From: Anaerolineaceae bacterium
Lineage (GTDB): Bacteria; Chloroflexota; Anaerolineae; Anaerolineales; Villigracilaceae
Assembly: GCA_009885445.1 (NCBI GenBank)
Contig: VFKQ01000025.1
Span: 1-21,073 of the forward strand
Length of the DNA stretch: 21,073 bases
Direction: 5' to 3'
The first letter of the stretch is position 1. Every line of letters starts with the position of its first letter. This document shows positions 6,226 through 13,605 of this stretch, in pieces. The notes below the pieces were generated by a model. It was not told the origin of the DNA. It did not search any database and saw nothing but the letters and a program-made list of their open reading frames with translations. The translations under genes and the position numbers were made by a program.

Positions 6226-7110
6226 TTATTTGGCCTCACGCGCCTGCAGTCTCTGCAACAGCACGACTGCGACCAGCACCAGCCCGATCCAGATAGTGGA
6301 AAGGGCATTCACTTGCGGCGTGATGATGCGCCGCAATAATCCATACACATAGATGGGCAGGGTGGTCGCGCCTGGGCCGGTGGCAAAAAACGTAATCACA
6401 AAATCGTCCAGCGAAAGCGTGAAGGCCAGCAATGCGCCTGAAAGCACCCCGGGCAAAATCATCGGAAAGGTGACGCGCCAGAAAGTGACCAGCTCGTTTG
6501 CGCCCAAATCCATGGCGGCTTCTTCGTAGGATTTATCAAAGCCCTGCAAACGCGCCTGCACCACCAAAGTGACGAAGGGCACGCAGAAGGCAATGTGCGA
6601 AACGATGACTGTGCCAATGCCCAGCGTGAGGCGCGCATCGCCTGCCAGCCCGAGCGAATTATTGACAATGGCAAACAGTTGGCTGAAGAGAGTCAGCACG
6701 CCAATGCCCATCACGATCTCAGGGATGACAATGGGGATGTACAGCGAAAGTTGCGCAAAGGGTTTTATGCGGAAGTTGTAGCGTTGCATGGCCAACGCGG
6801 CCATGGTACCGATAATTGCCGAAACAAACGTGGAGGTCAGCGCAATGGTCAGCGTGTTGCGCGCGGCCACGCCCACTTCTTGATTCTTGGCCAGCTCACA
6901 GAACCAGTGGAAGGCTCCGCACGGGCTTTGCGTGACCAAACTCCCCTCCATCTGTAGCGGACCGACGGACGGGATGAAGCCTTCGAAGAGTATGTTCGTG
7001 CGCGAGGCGTTAAACGAATACAACACCAGCATCACAATTGGCGCGTATAAAAAGAAATAAACAACCAGCGCGGCAATGCGAATGAATGGATGGCGACGAT
7101 GTGGGTTCAT
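6226..7110 (-). CDS. potC: Spermidine/putrescine ABC transporter permease (PotC-like)
   Basis: An inner-membrane permease of 294 residues, the second half of the transport channel. The first membrane span is at about residues 10-32; a long outer loop follows (33-80), then about five more spans. The cytoplasmic coupling loop that contacts the ATPase carries the EAA signature, EEAAMDLGANELVTFWRV (196-213). The LSLDDFVITFF stretch near the end is typical of PotC-type proteins. The outer loop contains a Cys pair spaced C-x6-C (64 and 71), mirrored in the partner permease. GGAG eight bases upstream supports the ATG at 7110. It is separated from potB by 43 bases and from potD by about 70, so it belongs to the same transcript. 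Confidence 0.92.
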   Translation of the reverse strand: MNPHRRHPFIRIAALVVYFFLYAPIVMLVLYSFNASRTNILFEGFIPSVGPLQMEGSLVTQSPCGAFHWFCELAKNQEVGVAARNTLTIALTSTFVSAIIGTMAALAMQRYNFRIKPFAQLSLYIPIVIPEIVMGIGVLTLFSQLFAIVNNSLGLAGDARLTLGIGTVIVSHIAFCVPFVTLVVQARLQGFDKSYEEAAMDLGANELVTFWRVTFPMILPGVLSGALLAFTLSLDDFVITFFATGPGATTLPIYVYGLLRRIITPQVNALSTIWIGLVLVAVVLLQRLQAREAK

Positions 7111-7153
7111 GCCGTGCGCTCCATTTCAAAAAGGGTCGTAGCCTGCGGGATTA

Positions 7154-8077
7154 TCATGCGACAACAATCTCCTCGCCGAAGCCGAATTTGCGCGTATAGA
7201 AGTAGGTGACAATCAACGTCAGAATCATTAAAATCAATGATGCCGCCGAGCCGAAGGTTGGGTCGCGCGCGTCGAGGAATTGGCGCTGAATCAAATTGCC
7301 GACCAGAATCACTTGCCGCCCGCCGAGGATGTCTGAAACGATAAATGTGCCCATGACGGGGATGAAGACCAGAATCGTCCCAGCCACGACCCCCGGCATA
7401 GACAGGGGCAGGGTCACCCGCAAAAAGGTGCGGAAGGGATTCGCCCCGAGGTCCGCCGCGGCTTCGAAGAGGGCGTTGTCAATTTTTTCCAGCGAGGTGA
7501 AGATGGGCAGAATCATGAACGGAAGAAATTCATAGACCATGCCGACCAACACCGCGCCGGGCGTGTACAACATTTGCAGAGGCTCAAACGGAATATTCAA
7601 ACGAGCCGCAAGCCAGCCGATGATACCGTTGATCACGCCCTGCTCGCGCAAGAGCATCATCCACGCGTAGACGCGGATGACGAAGTTCGTCCACAGCGGG
7701 ACCAGCACGAGCATCAAAAAAGTGGTGCGTTGTTTGGGATGGGCGCGGGCGATGAAATAGGCGAGCGGGTAGGCCATCGAAATGACGATGAGCGTTGTAT
7801 TGAAAGCCAGCGACAGTGAACGGCCAAGAATATTTACATACAGCGGTTCGAAACAGGAGGCCTGCCCAGCATCGCAATTAGTGGAATAACCAAACAGGCG
7901 CAGGTAGTTGTGAAAACTGAAGCCATAGATGACGCCGCCGTCGGCGTCGCGCGAGCCGAAGCTGATTACCAGCGTGAGCAAAAGCGGAATAATCAACAGG
8001 CCAATCATCCACAATAAAGTGGGCGTGACCAGTAGCGTGCCCTGTGCCGATTTGTTTTCGCGCAAGCGTTTTAGCAT
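7154..8077 (-). CDS. potB: Spermidine/putrescine ABC transporter permease (PotB-like)
   Basis: The first permease of the importer, 307 residues. A membrane span at about 15-40 is followed by an outer loop, then about five more spans. The ATPase-coupling loop carries FEAAADLGANPFRTFLRV (204-221), and the following MPGVVAGTILVFIPVMGTF segment is characteristic of PotB-type proteins. As in the PotC partner, the first outer loop has a C-x6-C pair (68 and 75). The ATG at 8077 has GAGG at five bases. Only seven bases separate it from the potA stop codon, so the two are co-translated within one operon. Confidence 0.92.
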   Translation of the reverse strand: MLKRLRENKSAQGTLLVTPTLLWMIGLLIIPLLLTLVISFGSRDADGGVIYGFSFHNYLRLFGYSTNCDAGQASCFEPLYVNILGRSLSLAFNTTLIVISMAYPLAYFIARAHPKQRTTFLMLVLVPLWTNFVIRVYAWMMLLREQGVINGIIGWLAARLNIPFEPLQMLYTPGAVLVGMVYEFLPFMILPIFTSLEKIDNALFEAAADLGANPFRTFLRVTLPLSMPGVVAGTILVFIPVMGTFIVSDILGGRQVILVGNLIQRQFLDARDPTFGSAASLILMILTLIVTYFYTRKFGFGEEIVVA

Positions 8078-8084
8078 GGCCGCC

Positions 8085-9203
8085 TCAAGCGTCCGCCAGA
8101 ATGAGCGTGTTCTCGGGCATCAGATTCAAAGTTAAATTTTGCCCAGCCGTGTAATATGCTTTTGGGTCGAGACTCGAAACTCGGTTCTGCTCCCAGACCT
8201 TGATGGTCAGCTTACCCACTTCGACATAGACGTGCGTGTCCGAGCCGATGTAGGTGGTGGTCTTCACCGCGCCGCGGAAAGAGTTTTGTTTTGAAACCGG
8301 CTCATCTGAAATACGAATTTTTTCGGGGCGGATACATACCACCGCTTTCTCCCCCATCTTCACTTTGCCGGTATTGAGGCCAGTCACTTCGGTCATCAGC
8401 GCGGGGACGAGCACATTAGCGCGCTCGCCATTTATAGATTGCACAGTGCCTTCAAGAAAATTCGACTCGCCAATAAAGCCAGCCACAAAGCGGCTGGTGG
8501 GCCGCTCGTAAATTTCAACGGGCGTGCCCATCTGCATGACCTTGCCTTTGCTCATCACCGCGATGCGGTCAGACATGGTCAGCGCTTCCTCCTGGTCGTG
8601 CGTCACATAGATGAAAGTGATGCCCACTTTTTGTTGAATGGCCTTGAGTTCCAGTTGCATTTCCTTGCGCAGTTTTAAATCCAACGCGCCGAGCGGCTCA
8701 TCAAGAAGCAGAACGTTGGGCAATTTCACCAACGCGCGCGCGAGAGCAATGCGCTGTTGCTGTCCGCCCGAGAGTTGTTTGGGGAAGCGCTTCTCCATGC
8801 CCATCAGTTGCACCATATCCAGAACACGCCCCACGCGCGCCTTAATCTCGTCGGGCGGGGCTTTTTCCATTTCGAGTCCGAAGGCAATATTTTGATAAAC
8901 GGTCATATGTTGGAATAAAGCATAGCTTTGGAAAACTGTATTCACATTGCGCTGGAACGGCGGCGTGTGCCCCATGGCCTGACCTTCGATATATATCTCC
9001 CCTTCGCTCGGCCACTCAAAACCGGCCATCATGCGCAGGGACGTGGTCTTGCCGCATCCCGAGGAGCCCAGCATCGAAAAGAATTCCCCGTTCTTGATGT
9101 TCATGTTCACGTGGTCCACTGCATTGAGCATAGTGCCCTCTGGAGTCTTGAAGGTCTTCACCACGTCGCGCATTTCAACCGCAAATTCGCTAAGCTCTTT
9201 CAT
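8085..9203 (-). CDS. potA: Spermidine/putrescine ABC transporter ATP-binding protein
   Basis: The energising ATPase of the importer, 372 residues, the usual length for PotA. Visible motifs: Walker A GSSGCGKT (46-53), Q-loop VFQSYALF (90-97), signature LSGGQQQ (144-150), Walker B LLLDEP (165-170), D-loop (GALD) and switch His202 in THDQEEAL. The remaining C-terminal part (about 240-372) is a TOBE-type regulatory domain, with a stretch VVCIRPEKIRIS typical of the family. All residues for ATP hydrolysis are intact. Translation begins at an ATG directly after two in-frame stop codons (TAG TAG) of patA, with a GGGAG site inside the last patA codons, so coupling to patA is expected. Confidence 0.94.
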   Translation of the reverse strand: MKELSEFAVEMRDVVKTFKTPEGTMLNAVDHVNMNIKNGEFFSMLGSSGCGKTTSLRMMAGFEWPSEGEIYIEGQAMGHTPPFQRNVNTVFQSYALFQHMTVYQNIAFGLEMEKAPPDEIKARVGRVLDMVQLMGMEKRFPKQLSGGQQQRIALARALVKLPNVLLLDEPLGALDLKLRKEMQLELKAIQQKVGITFIYVTHDQEEALTMSDRIAVMSKGKVMQMGTPVEIYERPTSRFVAGFIGESNFLEGTVQSINGERANVLVPALMTEVTGLNTGKVKMGEKAVVCIRPEKIRISDEPVSKQNSFRGAVKTTTYIGSDTHVYVEVGKLTIKVWEQNRVSSLDPKAYYTAGQNLTLNLMPENTLILADA

Positions 9204-9206
9204 CTA

Positions 9207-10568
9207 CTACATGCTCCCGTGAATGGATTTCAACGTGTCTTCGAGCCGTTCGAGCAAAATATCCAACTGAGCCATGCTAATCACCAGCGGCGGTTCGATG
9301 CGAATGGTCTGCGCACTGGTCAACGTGCCAGCCACCAACACATTGCGCTTGAACAAACCTGCCGCCACTTTATAACCAATTTCAGGACTCTTGAAGTGCA
9401 TGCCGATGAGTAGTCCCTTGCCGGTAATTTTCTCATATATTTGCGGATATTGCGCGGCGAATTTTTCCAGCTTCGGCATCAGGTATTCGCCCTTCAATGC
9501 GGCCTGTTCCCAAATGCGTTCGCGCAAGGTGACGTTGATCGAGGCAATCGCCGCCGCACAGGCCAGGGCGCCTCCACCCGTTGTCGTCGTGTGCATGAAC
9601 GGGTTTGGGTACATCATCGGCTCGAAGATTTCCTCCGTCGTCACCACCGCGCTGACGGGCATCACGCCCCCGCCCAAAGATTTCGCCACTGCCATAATGT
9701 CGGGCACAACATCCCAATGGTCCACGCCCCACAACTTTCCGGTGCGACCCAGGCCCGTTTGGACTTCATCCGCTATCAGCAAGACTCCGTGCCGCTTCGT
9801 CGCCGCGCGGACTCGGGGCCAGAAATCGTCGGGCGGAACAATCGCTCCGGCCTCGCCCTGAATGGGTTCAAACAAAACCGCGGCGACTCCTATCCCGACC
9901 TTTTCGCAAATCTCGAGTTGCTGTTCCACCGCCCCCGCATCGCCAAACGGGACGTGATAAATCGGTCCGCCATAAAGTGCGCCCATCGGCTGACGGTAAT
10001 CGGCCTTGCCCATCATCGAAAGCGAGCCGATGGTTTTTCCGTGAAATGCTTTTACGCCGACGATGAATGCAGATTTTTGCGAATATAGTTTTGCAACTTT
10101 TATCGCGGCCTCAATAGCTTCGGTGCCGCTGGCCGCGAACCAACTATATTTTAAATTTCCGGGTGTGATCTCGGCCATCAAACGCGCCAGCACACCGCGC
10201 AATGGGTCAATCAATTCTTGCGAAGGCATCGGCGAACGCCCCACTTGCGCGCGCACGGCTTCGACCACTTCGGGGTGGCACCAACCCAAATCCATCATGC
10301 CGAAGCCGCCGAGACAATCGAGATACTCGCGGCCGAGCACATCTTTAAACACCGCGCCCGAGCCGCTCCATTCCACCACCGCCCAGTCCCCTGCTTCAGT
10401 GACCGACTTGCGATACTCAAGCCAGCCGCGATTAAAGTGTTCGGCAAAATTTGTGCGCGATTCTTCGATGATTCCTTTTGCTTCTTCGTTCGATGGAAAT
10501 TCATTGCGCGTGATGATGCCCATCCAGCGCGAGGAGTAATCGAGTGTGTGTTCAAAATCGTATTTCAT
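9207..10568 (-). CDS. patA: Putrescine aminotransferase (class III, PLP-dependent)
   Basis: A 453-residue class III aminotransferase with strong resemblance to E. coli PatA/YgjG along its whole length, including an N-terminal extension and the matching stretches FLEYRKSV-like (WLEYRKSV, 50-57), LDCLGGFG (83-90), HSQEL-like PSQELIDPLR, FEPIQGE and LVAGTL near the end. PLP contacts are intact: SGTE (148-151), DEVQTG (267-272) and the Schiff-base Lys296 in AVAKSLGGG. PatA moves the amino group of putrescine (also cadaverine) to 2-oxoglutarate or pyruvate, giving 4-aminobutanal. Direct linkage to potA (three bases) ties it to the imported amine. AAGGAAA supports the start. The aldehyde dehydrogenase for the product is not next to it, unless MmsA or a distant gene does this. 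Confidence 0.93.
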   Translation of the reverse strand: MKYDFEHTLDYSSRWMGIITRNEFPSNEEAKGIIEESRTNFAEHFNRGWLEYRKSVTEAGDWAVVEWSGSGAVFKDVLGREYLDCLGGFGMMDLGWCHPEVVEAVRAQVGRSPMPSQELIDPLRGVLARLMAEITPGNLKYSWFAASGTEAIEAAIKVAKLYSQKSAFIVGVKAFHGKTIGSLSMMGKADYRQPMGALYGGPIYHVPFGDAGAVEQQLEICEKVGIGVAAVLFEPIQGEAGAIVPPDDFWPRVRAATKRHGVLLIADEVQTGLGRTGKLWGVDHWDVVPDIMAVAKSLGGGVMPVSAVVTTEEIFEPMMYPNPFMHTTTTGGGALACAAAIASINVTLRERIWEQAALKGEYLMPKLEKFAAQYPQIYEKITGKGLLIGMHFKSPEIGYKVAAGLFKRNVLVAGTLTSAQTIRIEPPLVISMAQLDILLERLEDTLKSIHGSM

Positions 10569-10591
10569 AGTTTCCTTACATCCATAATTCG

Positions 10592-10659
10592 CTGGTCGAG
10601 TAGGCGGCGGGTTTCGATAAACATTCGAACGCTACCAACCGCCGCCGTATCGAGACCAC
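10592..10659. repeat. Intergenic inverted repeat, unit 1
   Basis: The element begins tggtcgagtaggcggcgg and ends accgccgccgtatcgagacca, so the inner ggcggcgg and ccgccgcc arms can pair across a loop of about 28 bases. Its ends recur, in the opposite orientation, in unit 2 (10706-10752). Together they fill the gap between mmsA and patA. No coding frame crosses the region. Confidence 0.75.
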
Positions 10660-10705
10660 CAATGAAGCAGAGTTATCCCGTTACAAAAATTCTTCTTGTT
10701 ACTTG

Positions 10706-10752
10706 TGGTCTCGATACAACCTGCAACGAACACGCAGGTCTACTCGACCACC
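10706..10752. repeat. Intergenic inverted repeat, unit 2
   Basis: It begins tggtctcgatac and ends ctactcgacca. Inside, acctgc (10719-10724) pairs with gcaggt (10734-10739) around a short loop. The ends are the reverse complement of those of unit 1, and about 46 bases separate the two, so the pair can also form one large structure. The arrangement resembles paired REP/BIME-type elements. It may attenuate or process the message between mmsA and patA. Confidence 0.75.
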
Positions 10753-10766
10753 GTGTATATTTGAGA

Positions 10767-12233
10767 TTAAAACTTCCGGCTCCATTCCTTCGGCCAGCGT
10801 TCAACAACCACTTTCTTCTGCGTGAAGAATTCCACCGCGTCCATGCCCTGCCCGTGCAAGTCGCCGAAGAAAGATTCCTTCCAGCCGCTAAACGGAAAGA
10901 ACGCCATCGGCGCGGCCACGCCGATATTAATTCCGATGTTGCCCGCTTCAGCCTCGTACCGAAACTTGCGCGCCGCCGAGCCGCTCGACGTAAACAAACT
11001 GGCCTGATTGCCATACGCGCCACTGTTGACCAATTGAATCGCATCTTCAATCGTGTTCACATGCATGAGACTTAACACCGGCCCGAAGATTTCGGTCTGC
11101 GCAATCTCGGTTCCAGCGCGGACGTTGGAGAGGATCGTCGGACGAACGAAGTTTCCGCCCTCGTAGCCTTTCACGCGCGTGCCGCGCCCGTCCACGGTGG
11201 CCACAGCGCCCTCGCGCTCACCGAGGCCAATCAACTGTTCGACTCTATCTCGGCTGGCAGAATTAATCAGCGGCCCCATTTGCACGCCCGCATCGAGTCC
11301 ATAGCCAACGACGCGCGTGGAGGCCGCATCGCAAATCATCTCGCTGAAAGTGTTGCGCGCCTCGCCCACCGTCACCGCCAGCGAGACAGCCAGACAACGC
11401 TGGCCCGCGCACCCGAATGCCGAGTCGGCGATGATGCGTGTGGCCATGTCCATATCGGCATCTGGCAAAACAATGACGGGATTCTTCGCCCCGCCCTGCG
11501 CAATGACGCGCTTGCCATGCAACGCGCCCTGACTGTAAATATATTTCGCCACGTTCGTGGACCCAACAAATGTAATCGCGCGAATCGTCGGGTGCTGGAG
11601 GATTGCGTCCACCGTATCTTTTGCGCCGTTGACGAGATTCACCACGCCCTTCGGGAATCCGACCTGCTCAATCAATTTGAAAATGAACTGCATCGTCATC
11701 GGTACTTTTTCAGATGGCTTAATCACATAAGTGTTGCCCGCCGCCAGCGCGTAAGGCAAGTACCAAAACGGAATCATGCCCGGGAAGTTAAACGGCGCAA
11801 TCGTGGCGCATACCCCCACTGGCTGACGAATCATCATCTCGTCGATGCCGGGAGCGATGTCCTCGACGATCTCGCCCTTCATCATCATCGGCATACCGGC
11901 GGCGACCTCCACGTTTTCGAAGGCGCGCACCATTTCGGCTTTTGCTTCTTCAAATGTTTTTCCGCACTCTTCGGTGATCAGCCGCGCAATTTCATCGTGG
12001 TTCGCGCGCATCAGATTGCGCAGTGTGAAGAGATACTGCACGCGGTCCTGCACGGGAGTCCGCCGCCAGGCAGGGAAGGCTTCGGCGGCGGCGCGCGCGG
12101 CGGCGTCCACTTCGGCGAATCCGCCCAGCGGGGTCCGCGCGACGACTCCGCCGGTGGCGGGGTTGAGCACGTCGAAATATTCTTTGACGGAGGGTTTAGT
12201 CCATTCGCCGTTAATGTAGTTTAAGATTTCCAT
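10767..12233 (-). CDS. mmsA: CoA-acylating methylmalonate/malonate semialdehyde dehydrogenase
   Basis: An aldehyde dehydrogenase of 488 residues with the diagnostic pattern of the MmsA branch. The oxyanion Asn149 is in PFNFP, the catalytic Cys280 lies in FGCAGQRCLAV, and the usual general-base Glu region is replaced by QGGAKNPVIVLPDAD (246-260). That replacement is known to go with the use of CoA instead of water as the acyl acceptor. The reaction is methylmalonate semialdehyde to propionyl-CoA or malonate semialdehyde to acetyl-CoA, with loss of CO2 and reduction of NAD. Next to class III aminotransferases, the malonate semialdehyde from beta-alanine is the most natural substrate, but this is inference. 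The start has a strong GAGGAG site. The gap before patA carries the paired inverted repeats. Confidence 0.92.
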   Translation of the reverse strand: MEILNYINGEWTKPSVKEYFDVLNPATGGVVARTPLGGFAEVDAAARAAAEAFPAWRRTPVQDRVQYLFTLRNLMRANHDEIARLITEECGKTFEEAKAEMVRAFENVEVAAGMPMMMKGEIVEDIAPGIDEMMIRQPVGVCATIAPFNFPGMIPFWYLPYALAAGNTYVIKPSEKVPMTMQFIFKLIEQVGFPKGVVNLVNGAKDTVDAILQHPTIRAITFVGSTNVAKYIYSQGALHGKRVIAQGGAKNPVIVLPDADMDMATRIIADSAFGCAGQRCLAVSLAVTVGEARNTFSEMICDAASTRVVGYGLDAGVQMGPLINSASRDRVEQLIGLGEREGAVATVDGRGTRVKGYEGGNFVRPTILSNVRAGTEIAQTEIFGPVLSLMHVNTIEDAIQLVNSGAYGNQASLFTSSGSAARKFRYEAEAGNIGINIGVAAPMAFFPFSGWKESFFGDLHGQGMDAVEFFTQKKVVVERWPKEWSRKF

Positions 12234-12249
12234 AGATTCTCCTCACGAA

Positions 12250-12278
12250 GTAGGGGCACGGCGCCGCCGTGCCCCTAC
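12250..12278. repeat. Perfect palindrome between mmsA and the aminotransferase gene
   Basis: gtaggggcacggc (12250-12262) and gccgtgcccctac (12266-12278) are exactly complementary over 13 bases with a three-base loop (gcc). Similar 'gtaggggc...gcccctac' hairpins are recurrent intergenic repeats in many bacteria, so this is more likely a repeat element than a gene-specific operator. It has no T-run, so it is not a standard terminator. It lies just 17 bases before the mmsA start and could affect its translation. Confidence 0.8.
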
Positions 12279-12282
12279 AAAA

Positions 12283-13581
12283 TCATGCAACCATCTTATC
12301 CATCAATTCGGCCAACCCCTCATCCAATAGATTCAGGCCGTCGTCGAGTTGTTCTTCGGTAATCACCAGCGGCGGGACGACGAAGAGGATGTTCTTGAAG
12401 TTGAAGACATACACGCCATTGGCGATCATGAAGTTTTTGAGCGCGGTCAAGTCCATTGGCTCTTTCGTTTGTCGATTCGTGACCAGCTCCAACGCGGAGA
12501 ACATGCCGATGTAGCGCACGTCGCCAACGCAGGAGTGCTTGGCCTTCAACTCTTCGAGCCGCACCCCCAAATGTTTACCGACTTTCTTGGCGTTCTCAAA
12601 TATCTTTTCATCTTCATAGACTGCGATGGTTGCCAATGCCGCGGCGCAGGCGAGGGCGTGTCCGCTGTAAGTCAGGCCCGCGTAGAGAACTTTGTCATCG
12701 AAGAATTTTGCGATCTTCTCGCGCACGATGACTGCGCCGAGCGGGACGTAGCCCGAGGTGATGCCCTTCGCGGTGGTGATGATGTCGGGGACGACGTTCC
12801 AGTTATCGACGGCGAACCACTCCCCGGTGCGTCCCCAGCCGGACATGACTTCGTCGGAGATGAGCAGAATTCCATATTTGTCGCAAATCTCGCGCATGCG
12901 CGGCCAGTATTCGTCTGGGGGGATGATCAGGCCATTCGTCCCCGTGACCCCTTCGAGGAAGATCGCCGCGATTTGGTCCGGCCCCTCGTGCTGAATCACC
13001 TCCTCCACGTGGCTGATACATTCGCGGTGGCAGGTGTCTTTCGTCCAGCCGAAGGGACAGCGATAACAATAGGGGTCGAGGAAATGCACCACGCCCGACA
13101 TGGCTGGCTCGGCGGGCAGACGGCGGTAATCACCGGTGAGCGACATCGCGCCGTGCGTTGCGCCGTGATAGGAGCGATAGCGCGCGAGGATTTTGTGGCG
13201 GCCGGTGTAAAAGCGCGCAATCTTGATGGCGTTCTCGTTGGCTTCCGCGCCGCCGAGGGTGAAAAAAGTTTTCTTCAAATCGCCGGGGGTGATCTCGCTG
13301 AGTTTTTTGCCCAGCAATCCGCGCGGCTCAGTGGCCATGCCCGGTGCGGCAAATGTCAATTGCGCGGCCTGCTCCTGAATCGCTTTGACAACTTTGGGGT
13401 GCTGGTGACCCACATTGGTGTTGACCAACTGCGATGCGAAATCGAGATAGCGTTTTCCATCTGCATCCCAAAAATAGACGCCCTCGGCTTTGGCCATTGG
13501 AATCGGATTCACTTGTCCCTGATTTGACCAGGAGAAAAAAGTGTATTCCTTGTTAAGCTCGATCATTTCTTGATTGTTCAT
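12283..13581 (-). CDS. Class III aminotransferase, omega-amino acid type
   Basis: A complete PLP-dependent aminotransferase of 432 residues. The cofactor site is intact: GGAEANENA (110-118), YRSYHGATHGAMS (135-147), ISDEVMSGWGRTG (241-253) and Lys272 in TTAKG as the Schiff-base lysine. The overall pattern (FSWSNQGQ at the N-terminus, AVDNWNVVPDI before the lysine) resembles taurine:pyruvate and beta-alanine:pyruvate aminotransferases. Which omega-amino acid is used cannot be read off, but placement directly before mmsA favours beta-alanine, whose product malonate semialdehyde MmsA would take on. A cluster of four cysteines at 172, 175, 184 and 188 (YCYRCPFG...TCHREC) could bind a metal or form disulfides; I recall it in some relatives. 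AAGGA supports the start. Confidence 0.87.
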   Translation of the reverse strand: MNNQEMIELNKEYTFFSWSNQGQVNPIPMAKAEGVYFWDADGKRYLDFASQLVNTNVGHQHPKVVKAIQEQAAQLTFAAPGMATEPRGLLGKKLSEITPGDLKKTFFTLGGAEANENAIKIARFYTGRHKILARYRSYHGATHGAMSLTGDYRRLPAEPAMSGVVHFLDPYCYRCPFGWTKDTCHRECISHVEEVIQHEGPDQIAAIFLEGVTGTNGLIIPPDEYWPRMREICDKYGILLISDEVMSGWGRTGEWFAVDNWNVVPDIITTAKGITSGYVPLGAVIVREKIAKFFDDKVLYAGLTYSGHALACAAALATIAVYEDEKIFENAKKVGKHLGVRLEELKAKHSCVGDVRYIGMFSALELVTNRQTKEPMDLTALKNFMIANGVYVFNFKNILFVVPPLVITEEQLDDGLNLLDEGLAELMDKMVA

Positions 13582-13605
13582 AGTTTTTCCTTCTTCAATT
13601 TTTTT

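Noticed and set aside
11280..12224. Long plus-strand open frame (314 codons) opposite mmsA
   Set aside because: Rich in His and Arg as expected for an antisense reading of an aldehyde dehydrogenase gene; no motif or start signal.
12349..13527. Long plus-strand open frame (392 codons) opposite the omega-amino acid aminotransferase
   Set aside because: It mirrors the codon pattern of the PLP enzyme on the other strand and shows no domain of its own; typical shadow in GC-rich DNA.
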